Origin: Actinopolyspora mzabensis
GTDB lineage: Bacteria > Actinomycetota > Actinomycetes > Mycobacteriales > Pseudonocardiaceae
DNA length: 64,000 nt
NCBI RefSeq assembly: GCF_900101095.1
Contig: NZ_FNFM01000002.1
Location: 62,001-126,000, forward strand
Reading direction: 5' to 3'
Made by a program: the position numbers and the translations under genes. This document shows, one piece after another, positions 44,361-53,597 of the stretch (position 1 is the first letter of the stretch; each line of letters opens with the position of its first letter). The notes beneath the pieces are model-generated. The model ran no database searches, was not told the origin of the DNA, and saw only the letters and a program-made list of their open reading frames with translations.

Positions 44361-45337
44361 GGCAGACATCCCTCCTGGTTGATCGGGCCGACCGCGGGTG
44401 GCAACAGCCCGCAGAGATAGACGTCGAACCAGCGGCCGTTGCCGAGCACGTTGGAGAACAGCCGGGTGAACGGCGCCATGCGCTCGATGCTCTTGCCGAG
44501 GTTCTCCTGGTTGCGTTGCAGCAGCTTGGTCACCTCGTCCAGCTGCCGCAGCGCCGGTCCCAGCTGCGCCGAGTTGTCCTCGACCAGCCCGGTGAGCTGG
44601 CGGGACAGTTTCGTCACCCCGTCGAGCAGTGACTTGATCGCGTCCCTGCGCTGCCGCAGTTCCGCGAGCAGCAGGTTGCCGTCCCGCAGCAGCTTCTCGA
44701 TCTCGGTGTTGCGCTCGGCGACGGTGGTGGCCACCTTGTTCGTCTTGTCCAGCAGCTCCTTGAGCTGGCGGTCCCGTTCGGAGATGGTGTTGGACAGCCG
44801 GGACAGCCCCTGCAACGTGCCGCGCATCTCCTCCGAGGTGCCGGAGAGGGTGTTCGACAGGGTGCGGAAGCTCTTGGCCAGTTGCGCGGTGTCGACCTTG
44901 TCGACGGTTTCGGACAACTGGCTGAAGGTCTCGATGACGTCGTAGGGCGACATGGTGCGCCGCAGCGGGATCGGCTCGGAAGTGGGCTGGCGGTTCTCAC
45001 CCTTGGTGTCGAGGGCGAGGTACTTCTTGCCGAGCAGGGTGCCGACCTTGATGGCGGCCACGGTTCCGTCGCCCACCCAGGCGTCCTGCACGTCGAAGGT
45101 GACCTTGACGTGGGCGTCGTCCAGTTCGACCCCGGTGACCGAGCCGACCTTCACCCCTGCCACGCGCACGGTGTCGCCCTCGGCGAGACCGCCCGCCTCG
45201 CTGAAGTTGGCGGTGTAGGTGGTTCCGGAGACGAACGGCAGGCTCTTGTAGTTCATCGCCAGCAGGAATCCCAGCACCAGCACCAGCAGTCCGGCGATGC
45301 CGATCTTGATCGGGTCGCGTTTCCGGAAGGACTTCAT
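44357..45337 (-). CDS. mceC: MCE-family protein, MceC position
   Basis: 326 residues; ATG 45337 overlaps the mceB stop by four bases. Anchor IKIGIAGLLVLVLGFLLAMN, MCE domain (YTANFSEAGGLAEGDTVRVA to GKKYLALD), helical needle, and the ending FDVYLCGLLPPAVGP typical of MceC-type proteins. Confidence 0.93.
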   Translation of the reverse strand: MKSFRKRDPIKIGIAGLLVLVLGFLLAMNYKSLPFVSGTTYTANFSEAGGLAEGDTVRVAGVKVGSVTGVELDDAHVKVTFDVQDAWVGDGTVAAIKVGTLLGKKYLALDTKGENRQPTSEPIPLRRTMSPYDVIETFSQLSETVDKVDTAQLAKSFRTLSNTLSGTSEEMRGTLQGLSRLSNTISERDRQLKELLDKTNKVATTVAERNTEIEKLLRDGNLLLAELRQRRDAIKSLLDGVTKLSRQLTGLVEDNSAQLGPALRQLDEVTKLLQRNQENLGKSIERMAPFTRLFSNVLGNGRWFDVYLCGLLPPAVGPINQEGCLP

Positions 45338-46359
45338 GGGCGACACCTCGGCTGGGTAACCGGCATCAACGGTAGCGGGATGTCGGCCTCACCCACGCCG
45401 ACCGTGCCGGAGACCTCGCAGACGTAGAAGTTGAACCAGGAGCCGTAGCTCGCGGTCCTGCTGATGGTGTTGAGCTTGTCGGGCATCTTGCGCAGGAAAT
45501 CGCGCACGTCCGTCTTGTTCTCGTTGAGGTTGGCCGAGAGTTCACCGAGCCCGGCGATGTCCTGCTGCAACGGTGGCCTCGCCTGTTCGACCAGTCCGGC
45601 GGTGGTGTTGGTCAGCTCGTCCATCGCGGTGATGGCGCTGCCCACGGAACCGCGGTCGGCAGCCAACCCGGAGACGAACTCCTGCAACTGGGAAACCAAC
45701 CCGGAGAGCTGGTCACGACGGTCGTTGACCGTGGTCAGCACCTCGTTGAGGTTGTCGATGACCTGGCCGATGACCTCGTCCTTCTCGGCGATGGTCTTGG
45801 TCAGCGAGGCGGTGTGGGTGAGCAGACTCTGCACGGTGCCCGCTTCGCCCTGCAGCACCTGGATGATCTCGAAGGAGAGCTTGTTGACCTGTTTCGGTGA
45901 CAGCGCCTGGAACAGCGGCTGGAAACCGCCGAGCAGCGCGTTGAGGTCCAGCGGTGGCTGGGTGCGTGCCAGCGGTATGGTCGCGCCTCCCGACAGGTAG
46001 TCGTCCACCTCGCCCGCGCCCTGTCGCAGCGACACGTAGCGCTCCCCGATCAGGTTGCGCCACTTCACCGCGGCACGGGTCGACTTCGGCAGTCGTTGTT
46101 CGGCGACGGTGAAGTCCACCTTGGCCGTACCGTGGTCGACCAGTCCGATGCTTTCCACCTGGCCTACCTTCACCCCGGATATGCGCACGTCGTCGCCCGC
46201 TTTCAGCCCGGTGACGTCGGTGAACAGCGCGGTGTAGGACTTCGAGTCGCGCAGCCCCTGGTTGGCGATGGTCAGGATCAGCACTCCGGTGGCGAGCACG
46301 GTGACCAGCACGAAAATCGTGAACTTGACCAGCGGGCCGGTGATGGAGCGTCCGCTCAT
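45334..46359 (-). CDS. mceB: MCE-family protein, MceB position
   Basis: 341 residues from ATG 46359, overlapping the mceA stop by four bases. Anchor VKFTIFVLVTVLATGVLILT, MCE domain (YTALFTDVTGLKAGDDVRIS to GERYVSLRQG) and the conserved NFYVCEVSG near the end. Confidence 0.94.
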   Translation of the reverse strand: MSGRSITGPLVKFTIFVLVTVLATGVLILTIANQGLRDSKSYTALFTDVTGLKAGDDVRISGVKVGQVESIGLVDHGTAKVDFTVAEQRLPKSTRAAVKWRNLIGERYVSLRQGAGEVDDYLSGGATIPLARTQPPLDLNALLGGFQPLFQALSPKQVNKLSFEIIQVLQGEAGTVQSLLTHTASLTKTIAEKDEVIGQVIDNLNEVLTTVNDRRDQLSGLVSQLQEFVSGLAADRGSVGSAITAMDELTNTTAGLVEQARPPLQQDIAGLGELSANLNENKTDVRDFLRKMPDKLNTISRTASYGSWFNFYVCEVSGTVGVGEADIPLPLMPVTQPRCRP

Positions 46360-47795
46360 TCGTAGCTCACCTCGCTTCCGCGCAGCAGCGGCCCCACGAG
46401 CAGCGAACTCCACTCGGGAACCCGCTCGGGGGAAACGTTCATCGTCGGGGCGAGCACGGTGGAGACGAACTCGCGTTCGGCGGGGGAGTTCACCAGTTCG
46501 CTGGCGGTGGTGGCCGACTGCGGCGAGGTGCTCGCCGCCGAGTCGTCGCCCCCACCGCCCGAGGAGCCGTTCGACGAGGAGCCGCCCGTCGAGGAATCGG
46601 CCCCCTCACCGCTGGTGGGCAGGTAGTCCTCGATCCCCGAAGGCGGGTTGACCCCCTCGTTGGAGGTCTTGGCCGGCGGCGGCTTGTAGGAACCGTCCTC
46701 GACGGGACCGTCCGGCGGGTACTGCGGGAAGGGGGTGGGCGCGTTCTCGAAGTTGTAGCAGCGGGGACCGCGCTTGTCCCGGAATTCCGGCTCGTCCCTG
46801 CCGGGGACGTACTTGCCCCGGTCGGAGGTGATCTCCAACGTGATGTGCAGCCCCGGTTCGTCGGTGCCCTTGCCGAAGGCCCGGTCGATCCTGGGAACGA
46901 ACTCGGCCAGGTCGTCGAGGAAGCACCGGTACTCCGGCGCGTACTTGGCCAGCACGTCCATGGTGGGCCGTGCCGAGGAGTTGAGCCGGATCAGGTTGTC
47001 GCGGTTCTCGGCCAGGAATCCCCGCAGGTCGTCGGAGGTGCTGGTGGTTTGCCGCGTCAGCACGCGCAGCTGCTCGCGCTGCTCCACCAGCGTCCTGGAG
47101 GTGGTGGTCAGGTTGTCCAGCGCGTTGAGCACGTCCGGTGCCGCCTGTTCGTAGGTGCGGGCGAAACCGACGACCTCGCGGAGGTTGCGCTTGAGGTCGG
47201 GCACCGACGGGTTGATCCCCTCCAGGTAGGTGTTCAGCCGAGTGAGGGTTCGGCCGATGTCGTCGCCTCGTCCCTCCAGCGCGGTGCTCAGCGCGTTGAG
47301 GGTGGCCGAGAGCTCGGAGGGCCGCACCGCGCGCAGCACCTCCAACGTGTCGGAGAGCACGTTCTGCAGCTCCACCGACGTCTCGGTGCGGTCCTGGGTG
47401 ATCACGTCCCCTTCGGACAGGTGCGTGCCCGCGGGCCGGTCGGGGATCCGCAACGAGACGTAGCGGGAGCCGAACAGCGACTTCGGCAGCAGCCGGGCCG
47501 TGACGTTGGACGGGATGCTGTCGACCTTGTCCGGCTCCAGGGCGAGCCGCAGCGTCGCGCCGTCACCCGCGGCGCTCACCTCGCGCACCTTGCCGACCAG
47601 CATGCCGCGCACCTTCACGTCGGAACGGGGGCGCAGTTGGTTACCCGCGGACGCGGCGCGCAGCTGCACCTCGACCACCGGTTTGAAGGCCTTCTGGTAG
47701 ATCGCCACGGTCAGGCTGACGAACAGCACCATGCTCATCAGCAGCGCCAGGCCCAACAGGCGCCGCTTGACCGGTCCGGGTCCGCGCCTGCTCAT
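46356..47795 (-). CDS. mceA: MCE-family protein, MceA position
   Basis: 479 residues; ATG 47795 overlaps the yrbEB stop by four bases. Basic end, membrane anchor (LLGLALLMSMVLFVSLTVAI), MCE domain (VEVQLRAASAGNQLRPRSDV to GSRYVSLRIP), needle region, the Cys-containing APEYRCFLDDLAEFVPRID segment of MceA, then a Pro-rich and Ser/Gly-rich tail. Confidence 0.94.
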   Translation of the reverse strand: MSRRGPGPVKRRLLGLALLMSMVLFVSLTVAIYQKAFKPVVEVQLRAASAGNQLRPRSDVKVRGMLVGKVREVSAAGDGATLRLALEPDKVDSIPSNVTARLLPKSLFGSRYVSLRIPDRPAGTHLSEGDVITQDRTETSVELQNVLSDTLEVLRAVRPSELSATLNALSTALEGRGDDIGRTLTRLNTYLEGINPSVPDLKRNLREVVGFARTYEQAAPDVLNALDNLTTTSRTLVEQREQLRVLTRQTTSTSDDLRGFLAENRDNLIRLNSSARPTMDVLAKYAPEYRCFLDDLAEFVPRIDRAFGKGTDEPGLHITLEITSDRGKYVPGRDEPEFRDKRGPRCYNFENAPTPFPQYPPDGPVEDGSYKPPPAKTSNEGVNPPSGIEDYLPTSGEGADSSTGGSSSNGSSGGGGDDSAASTSPQSATTASELVNSPAEREFVSTVLAPTMNVSPERVPEWSSLLVGPLLRGSEVSYE

Positions 47796-48631
47796 CCGGC
47801 GATCCGAACCGTGGTCGTCGAACCCCAGATGGCGAGGCTGAGCAGCAGGTCGAGCACCGCCGTGGACACGATCGCGGTGCGCACGGCGCGGCCGACGGCG
47901 ATTCCCACCCCGGCGGGACCGCCGCTGGCGCGGTAACCGAAGTAGCAGTGCGTCATGATCACCACCACGCTGAATACGAGCACTTTGCCGAAGGACCACA
48001 GCACGTCCTGCGGCGGCAGGAAAAGGTTGAAGTACTTGTCGTAGGTACCGGGCGGTTGGCCGTAGACGAAGATCGTGACCGCGCGGGACGCGAGGTAGGA
48101 GGTCAGCAGCCCCAGCACGTACAGCGGGATCACCGCCACGAAACCGGCGGTCACCCGCGTGCTGACCAGGTAGGGCAGGCTGGGGATGCCCATGACCTCC
48201 AGCGCGTCGATCTCGTCGGAGATGCGCATGGCGCCGAGCTGGGCGGTGAAACCGGATCCGACGGTTGCCGACAGCGCCAGCCCGGCGACCAGCGGCGCGA
48301 TCTCACGGGTGTTGAAGTAGGCCGAGACGAAGCCGGAGAACGCCGCGGTGCCGAGCTGGTTCAGCGCGGCGTAGCCCTGCAGCCCGACCACGACACCGGT
48401 GAACATGGTCAGACCGATCATCACGCCGACCGTGCCGCCGATCACCGCGAGCGCGCCGCTGCCGAAGCTGACCTCGGCCAGCAGCCGCAGGACTTCCCTG
48501 GAGTAGCGAACGATCGCCTTGGGCAGCCACACCAGCACCCGCAGGTAGAACGACATCTGGTCGCCCAGGCCGTCCAGGGTCCGGAGTGGACGCCGCGCCA
48601 CTTCGAGCGCGCGCCGGGAGATAGTGGTCAT
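47792..48631 (-). CDS. yrbEB: MlaE/YrbE-type permease B
   Basis: 279 residues with five or six transmembrane helices and the MlaE signature region DEIDALEVMGIPSLPYLVST, which couples to the ATPase. Forms the inner-membrane channel with YrbEA. Four bases after yrbEA. Confidence 0.95.
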   Translation of the reverse strand: MTTISRRALEVARRPLRTLDGLGDQMSFYLRVLVWLPKAIVRYSREVLRLLAEVSFGSGALAVIGGTVGVMIGLTMFTGVVVGLQGYAALNQLGTAAFSGFVSAYFNTREIAPLVAGLALSATVGSGFTAQLGAMRISDEIDALEVMGIPSLPYLVSTRVTAGFVAVIPLYVLGLLTSYLASRAVTIFVYGQPPGTYDKYFNLFLPPQDVLWSFGKVLVFSVVVIMTHCYFGYRASGGPAGVGIAVGRAVRTAIVSTAVLDLLLSLAIWGSTTTVRIAG

Positions 48632-48635
48632 TCCC

Positions 48636-49427
48636 TCACAACCTCTGTGCCGGGAAGATCTGCAGGTAGAGCAGCGTGATGATGAAGTTCACGGCGAACA
48701 GCAGCAGGAACGTCACGACCACCGACTGGTTGACGGCCTCGCCGACCCCCTTCGGTCCCGGTGGCGGGTTGAGACCGCGGTGGGCTGCCACCACGCCCGC
48801 GATGAAACCGAAGATCAGTGCCTTGAACTCGCCCACCCAGATGTCGGACAGCCGCGCCAGCGAGCCGAAACTCGCCATGTAGGCGCCGGGCGTGCCGCCC
48901 TGCATGATCACGTTGAAGAAGTAGCCCCCGAGCACGCCGACCACGCTGACCATGCCGTTGAGCAGCACGGCCACCAGCATCGCCGAGAGCACCCTGGGCA
49001 CGACCAGCCGCTGCACCGGCGAGACGCCGAGCACCTCCATCGCGTCGATCTCGTCGCGGATCTTGCGGGAGCCGAGGTCGGCGCAGATCGCCGAACCGCC
49101 CGCGCCCGAGATGAGCAGCGCGGTGACGATGGGGCTGGCCTGCTGGATGATGGCCAGCACGCTCGCGGCGCCGGTGAAGGCCTGCGCGCCGAGCTGCTGG
49201 GTCAGCGAGCCGAGCTGCAGCGCGATCACGGCGCCGAACGGGATCGCCACCAGCGCGGTGGGCATGATCGTGACACCGGCGATAAACCAGCACTGCTGGA
49301 TGAACTCGCGCAGCTGGAACGGGCGTTTGGGCAGCAGGCGGATCACGTCGAGGCCGAGCGCGAACAACCTGCCGGTCTCGCGCAGTGCCCCGGTGCCCGG
49401 AATGTTGGTTCGGGTCGGAGCGCTCAC
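48636..49427 (-). CDS. yrbEA: MlaE/YrbE-type permease A
   Basis: 263 residues, GTG start overlapping the mceG stop by four bases. The coupling motif RDEIDAMEVLGVSPVQRLVV is conserved and the C-terminal helix ends the protein (VVTFLLLFAVNFIITLLYLQ). Confidence 0.95.
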   Translation of the reverse strand: MSAPTRTNIPGTGALRETGRLFALGLDVIRLLPKRPFQLREFIQQCWFIAGVTIMPTALVAIPFGAVIALQLGSLTQQLGAQAFTGAASVLAIIQQASPIVTALLISGAGGSAICADLGSRKIRDEIDAMEVLGVSPVQRLVVPRVLSAMLVAVLLNGMVSVVGVLGGYFFNVIMQGGTPGAYMASFGSLARLSDIWVGEFKALIFGFIAGVVAAHRGLNPPPGPKGVGEAVNQSVVVTFLLLFAVNFIITLLYLQIFPAQRL

Positions 49428-50815
49428 CGGTCACCCCGCTTACGCCAGAACCGGCGGCGTTTGCGTCCGTCGGAGGCGGCGGGTTCGGCCGAACCGACCG
49501 GCTGCGGCTGCTCCGGGGGGTGTTGTTCCGGAGCCCGCTGTTCGGGGGCGCGCTGTTCCGGTGCACGGCGCGGATGCGGCGTGGGCCGGGGCTGCGGCGA
49601 ACCGGAGCTCGACGGGGTCTGCTCGGAGGCGGATGGGACCTCCTGCCGCGGGGCCTCCGGTCCGGAGTGGTCCCCGCTCGGAGCACCCGCCTCCTCCCTG
49701 GGAAGTCGCGCCACCTGCTCGGTGGACAGTTCTCCCGCGAATCCGGCCTCGCCGGAGAGCCGCACCGTGTCACCGTTGTCGGCGCTCCACTGCTCGGCAT
49801 CGAGGTCGACCGGGCCGGTGGGGACGTCCCCGGCCAGGCCGTAGCGGGCGCGTTCGGAATCGGAGAGGCTGTTGACCACTGCCTGCCGGGCGCCCGGTTC
49901 GAGCGAGTCGAGATCGGCCATGACCCGGTCCTGCCTGCGCCGAACCGCGACCCGCTCGGGAACTCCCGGCGAGATGCCCAGCTGCGGAATGATCTCGGGA
50001 ACCCCCTGGTCCTCGCCGAGTTCGGCGAGTTCCGCGGCGGTCTGGCCGGAGTCCTTCTCCTCGCTCATCCCGATGGGGCCGGCCCTGCGGCCGTTGAGGA
50101 ACTGCTCCACGGCGGGTTCGGTGGAGGTCAGCAGCAGCTCCCTCGGGCCGAACATGGCGAGGTGGCGCCGGTAGAGCATCCCGATGTTGTCCGGGACGGT
50201 GCGGGCGGTGTTGATGTCGTGGGTGACGATCAGGAACGTCGCGTCGGTCTGCGCGTTGAGATCGACGATCAGCTGGTTGAGGTAGGCCGTGCGCACCGGG
50301 TCGAGCCCGGAGTCCGGCTCGTCGAACAGGACGATCTCCGGTTCGAGCACCAGGGCGCGGGCCAGTCCGGCACGCTTCTTCATACCGCCGGAGATCTCGC
50401 CCGGCAGTTTTTCCTCGGAGCCGACGAGCCCGACCATCTCCATCTTCTCGCCCACGATGTTGCGGACCTCGGTCTCGCCCTTCCTCGTGTGCTCCCGCAG
50501 CGGGAAGGCGATGTTGTCGTAGAGGTTCATCGAACCGAACAGCGCGCCGTCCTGGAACAGCACGCCGAAGAGCTTGCGCACCTCGTAGAGCTGGCTCTCC
50601 GAGCAGTCGCAGACGTCCACTCCGTTGATGACGACCTTGCCGTGCTCCGGGTTGAGCAGACCGACCAGGGCCTTCAGAAACACCGACTTGCCGGTCCCGG
50701 AGGGACCCAGCAGCACGCTGATCTCACCGGTGGGCAGCGTCAGCGTGACGTCGGACCAGATGTTCTGCGACCCGAAGGACTTGGAAAGTCCCTCGACGGC
50801 CACTTCGACACCCAT
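49424..50815 (-). CDS. mceG: Mce ABC-transporter ATPase (MceG/Mkl) with a long acidic tail
   Basis: 463 residues from ATG 50815, which has GGAGG five bases upstream; upstream ATGs have no ribosome site. Walker A GPSGTGKS (37-44), signature EISGGMKKRAGLARAL, Walker B IVLFDEPDSGLDP. After about residue 260 comes a Glu/Pro/Gln-rich extension with REQRAPEQ-like repeats, longer than the M. tuberculosis Mkl C-terminus. It energises the YrbE/Mce importer. First gene of the operon. Confidence 0.94.
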   Translation of the reverse strand: MGVEVAVEGLSKSFGSQNIWSDVTLTLPTGEISVLLGPSGTGKSVFLKALVGLLNPEHGKVVINGVDVCDCSESQLYEVRKLFGVLFQDGALFGSMNLYDNIAFPLREHTRKGETEVRNIVGEKMEMVGLVGSEEKLPGEISGGMKKRAGLARALVLEPEIVLFDEPDSGLDPVRTAYLNQLIVDLNAQTDATFLIVTHDINTARTVPDNIGMLYRRHLAMFGPRELLLTSTEPAVEQFLNGRRAGPIGMSEEKDSGQTAAELAELGEDQGVPEIIPQLGISPGVPERVAVRRRQDRVMADLDSLEPGARQAVVNSLSDSERARYGLAGDVPTGPVDLDAEQWSADNGDTVRLSGEAGFAGELSTEQVARLPREEAGAPSGDHSGPEAPRQEVPSASEQTPSSSGSPQPRPTPHPRRAPEQRAPEQRAPEQHPPEQPQPVGSAEPAASDGRKRRRFWRKRGDR

Positions 50816-50892
50816 CCGCACCTCCACGTCGCTCATCGGCACCCACGCCTGCACGCGGCCCGGGTCGCTGGTCAGACGGAAAATCTGACAGT

Positions 50893-50926
50893 TGTGACAC
50901 GCTTAACGAGCGTTGTGCGTGTCACA
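50893..50926. promoter_or_regulatory. 34-base palindromic operator candidate upstream of the mce operon
   Basis: TGTGACACGC (50893-50902) pairs with GCGTGTCACA (50917-50926); inside, AACG-AG-CGTT is also symmetric. It lies about 80 bases before mceG. The neighbour on the other side is also on the minus strand, so the mce operon is the obvious target. A 6-bp stem GTCAGA/TCTGAC follows at 50871-50889. Confidence 0.65.
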
Positions 50927-51012
50927 CCGCTCAACGAGACCGGCGCGGCTGGGTTACTCCGGAGTCGCGAACGGATTTCAGCGGATGGGACGCGGCGAAT
51001 GTGCTCGTCGGG

Positions 51013-51058
51013 GCGGGAACGCAACGTGGCCGGTGCCCCTTGGTGGAGCACCGGCCAC
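51013..51058 (-). terminator. Hairpin terminator after the trypsin-like gene
   Basis: GTGGCCGGTGC (51026-51036), 11-base loop, GCACCGGCCAC (51048-51058): perfect 11-bp stem 21 bases after the stop, followed on the minus strand by GTTGCGTTCCC. Confidence 0.65.
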
Positions 51059-51078
51059 CGTTACGAACGTTCGTTCAA

Positions 51079-53106
51079 TCAGAGACTTTTCGGCAGTGGA
51101 AGGCTTGGAACCGGATTACACATCTCAAGGTTCGTACTGTCCTCACCACAGAAACCTTCGATCCAGAGATCATCGTTCCTGATGAAAGAATCACCAGTGG
51201 ACAGCGAGACGTAGACCTCGCCCTTGCCCCCATTCAGGAATGTGATGATGTCGTCCCTGCCGTCCCCGTTGAAATCACCAATACCCGGCTTCTCACCGGA
51301 GGGGGCGAAGTAATCGTGCCATACGCCTCCGCCCGCGAACTTCTCACCGGTGGACAGTGAGACGTAAACGAGGCCGTTGTCACCGCTGGTGAAAGTAACG
51401 ATATCGTCCCTGCCGTCACCGTTGAAATCACCCACGCCGGGACGTTCCCCTTCGAGAGCGAAGCGCTCATGCCACAGGGCGTCGTCCTCGCGGAAGCTGT
51501 TTCCGGTGGACAGCGAGACGTAAACGTCGTCGGGACGCTTCGGATCGTCCTGCAGGAAGGTAACGATGTCGTCCCTGCCGTCACCGTTGAAGTCACCTGC
51601 CATCGGAATCTCACCGGCAGGGGCGAAGGAGTCGTGCCACCGCGTCTCCGCATCGAAACCGCTGCCGTTCGAGAGTGAGACATAGGCTCCACCGGAGGAG
51701 TTGTTGGGGAACCTCACCAGGTCGTCCTTGCCGTCACCGTTGAAGTCACCGACATCTACACTCGGAGTCACCGTCAGATTGACCTTCGACCGCCAACGCT
51801 GGAAAGGATTGAACCCGTCACCGTTGGACAGTGCCACGTAAACACCTGGGTTGTCGCTGGAGAATTTGTTGGCGATAAGCAGATCCGACTTGCCGTCACC
51901 GTTGAAATCGCCACCCATCGTCCAATGGGCACCGTCTAACTGCTCCTGTGTGATATTGGTAACGGAACCGAAACCGGCACCATCGGAGATGGCATTGCTG
52001 AATTCGCTACCATAGAGCCCCGTAGTGTACGCGGCGATGTCCTCGTAGCCGTCACCGTTGAAGTCGGTGCCGGCCTCGGTGGACACCGTGGACTCAACGG
52101 TGTTGGAGGCCGCGCCATCCCCGGTGGGGTAGACAGGCACCACCCGGTAGTGCCAGGTCTGTCCCGCCCGGAGCGCTTCGTGACGGAACCCGGTTCCAGC
52201 CACGGTGCCCAGCAGGTTGGCCTGCTGCAGCGGCACCTCGGCGGCGGTTGCGCCGTAAACGCGGTACTGCGCGGCGCCCGCGTCCACCCAGTTCAGCGTG
52301 TTGGCGTGCTTGACACCGGTCGCGGACAACCCCAGCATCCGGGAGTTGAGCCATCCGGTGATGTTGTCGGTGCGGGCGATGGTCGCCCCACGCTCGGTGG
52401 TGTCCTCCCCGAAGCAGCCGTGCTGCCACGAGGCGCTGTTGAGCCCGACCAGCTGCACGGTCTCATTGACCAACCGCAGCACCGGACCACCGGCGTCGCC
52501 CTTGCAGATGCTGGACTGCTCGGTCGTGCCCAGCACGGTGGCCGACCCGCTCGACACGGACTGCACGTCGAACGTGCCGGTGTGCGCGGTGTTCGGCGTC
52601 CAATCGGTCGCGGTACGGCCATACCCCGCCGACCGCAACGTCTCCCCAGTAGTGGCGCCCTCGGTCGTCAACGGCGCCGGAGTGATCCCCGAAATCGCGC
52701 TGCCCAGCTTGGCCAGCACCAGATTCCGATCGGTGCGCGGCACCAACTCCGTCACATCGGCGACCTGACCACCGTCAGTGGACAAATCCGCACGACCCAC
52801 CGTGACGGTAGTGGCCGTGTTCGGCGGCCCGGCCGGAACCGTGCCCGGCTGCGACGGGTCCTGCGCGAAGCAAGATGCCGCCGTGGCCACCCACCGCGGC
52901 GCCACCAGCGCACCGGAGCAGGAGCGATCGCTGCCCACATCCACCTTGGCCAGAAACTCGTAACTGCCCTGCGGCACCTGCTGACCACCACTGAGCGCGT
53001 GAGCAGGCAACCCGGCCAACACCGTCGCGGCCACCGTAGCCACCCCGACGGCCAAACCACATCTCGATCTAGAACTCGACAAAACCATTCCCTTTTCGCT
53101 ACTCAT
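51079..53106 (-). CDS. Secreted trypsin-fold pseudoprotease with FG-GAP repeats
   Basis: 675 residues with a Sec signal peptide ending AHA near residue 37. Residues about 40-255 are an S1 peptidase fold with the conserved disulphide cysteines and the landmarks APRWVATAASCF, TDRNLVLAKL and CKGDAGGPV. The catalytic residues are replaced: Ser78 for His, Asn128 for Asp and Ala205 for Ser. A fibronectin-like linker follows, then six D.NGDG..D calcium-binding FG-GAP/VCBS motifs (DFNGDGYED, DFNGDGKSD, DFNGDGKDD, three DFNGDGRDD) forming a probable beta-propeller. ATG 53106 overlaps the stop of the upstream secreted-protein gene, so the two are coupled. Likely a binding or adhesion protein. Confidence 0.85.
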   Translation of the reverse strand: MSSEKGMVLSSSRSRCGLAVGVATVAATVLAGLPAHALSGGQQVPQGSYEFLAKVDVGSDRSCSGALVAPRWVATAASCFAQDPSQPGTVPAGPPNTATTVTVGRADLSTDGGQVADVTELVPRTDRNLVLAKLGSAISGITPAPLTTEGATTGETLRSAGYGRTATDWTPNTAHTGTFDVQSVSSGSATVLGTTEQSSICKGDAGGPVLRLVNETVQLVGLNSASWQHGCFGEDTTERGATIARTDNITGWLNSRMLGLSATGVKHANTLNWVDAGAAQYRVYGATAAEVPLQQANLLGTVAGTGFRHEALRAGQTWHYRVVPVYPTGDGAASNTVESTVSTEAGTDFNGDGYEDIAAYTTGLYGSEFSNAISDGAGFGSVTNITQEQLDGAHWTMGGDFNGDGKSDLLIANKFSSDNPGVYVALSNGDGFNPFQRWRSKVNLTVTPSVDVGDFNGDGKDDLVRFPNNSSGGAYVSLSNGSGFDAETRWHDSFAPAGEIPMAGDFNGDGRDDIVTFLQDDPKRPDDVYVSLSTGNSFREDDALWHERFALEGERPGVGDFNGDGRDDIVTFTSGDNGLVYVSLSTGEKFAGGGVWHDYFAPSGEKPGIGDFNGDGRDDIITFLNGGKGEVYVSLSTGDSFIRNDDLWIEGFCGEDSTNLEMCNPVPSLPLPKSL

Positions 53107-53597
53107 CACGATGCGCGTAGTTCCAGCAATGTGGCCGGACCGTTTTCGGTATTCTCGCCCTCACCGACCGGCGTGAAGGAGTTCTCGGCCACGTCGACCA
53201 CCTCGGTCTGGCCCTCCACCGTCACGGTGGCCTCGACCGCGTGGTCATCCCCCTTCAGCGTGTAAACCTGGGGGATCTCCACTTTCAGATACCCGGTATT
53301 ACCGATGACGCGGTAACACGATGTTTCGGTCTTGCGACTGTAGACCTCGATCAGCTCGTCCGAGGCAGCGCAGTCGGCCAGCACGATGTTCCCGTCACCC
53401 TCGATGAGCTTGATCCCGCGCTGCTGTTCGATGCGGTCCGCCCCCGGGTAGGAGTAATCCTCCACGATCGGCGGCGGTGATCCAGCGGCCACTGACTCGG
53501 TGGTGACGTCGTTCCCGGTCACAGCTACCGCCATCCCAGTCGACAGGGCGACTAATCCGGAAACGCCGAGCACGGCGAGTCGAACGGTATTACGCAC
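53106..53597 (-). CDS. Small secreted protein of unknown function
   Basis: 163 residues from GTG 53597, preceded by GAGAGGAG. Signal peptide RNTVRLAVLGVSGLVALSTG then AVAVT. The mature part has two cysteines (ADCAASDE and TSCYRVIG) that could form a disulphide, and a beta-rich pattern ending in FTPVGEGENTENGPATLLEL. Not recognised. Translationally coupled to the pseudoprotease gene downstream; the pair is divergent from the toxin-like gene. Confidence 0.75.
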   Translation of the reverse strand: MRNTVRLAVLGVSGLVALSTGMAVAVTGNDVTTESVAAGSPPPIVEDYSYPGADRIEQQRGIKLIEGDGNIVLADCAASDELIEVYSRKTETSCYRVIGNTGYLKVEIPQVYTLKGDDHAVEATVTVEGQTEVVDVAENSFTPVGEGENTENGPATLLELRAS

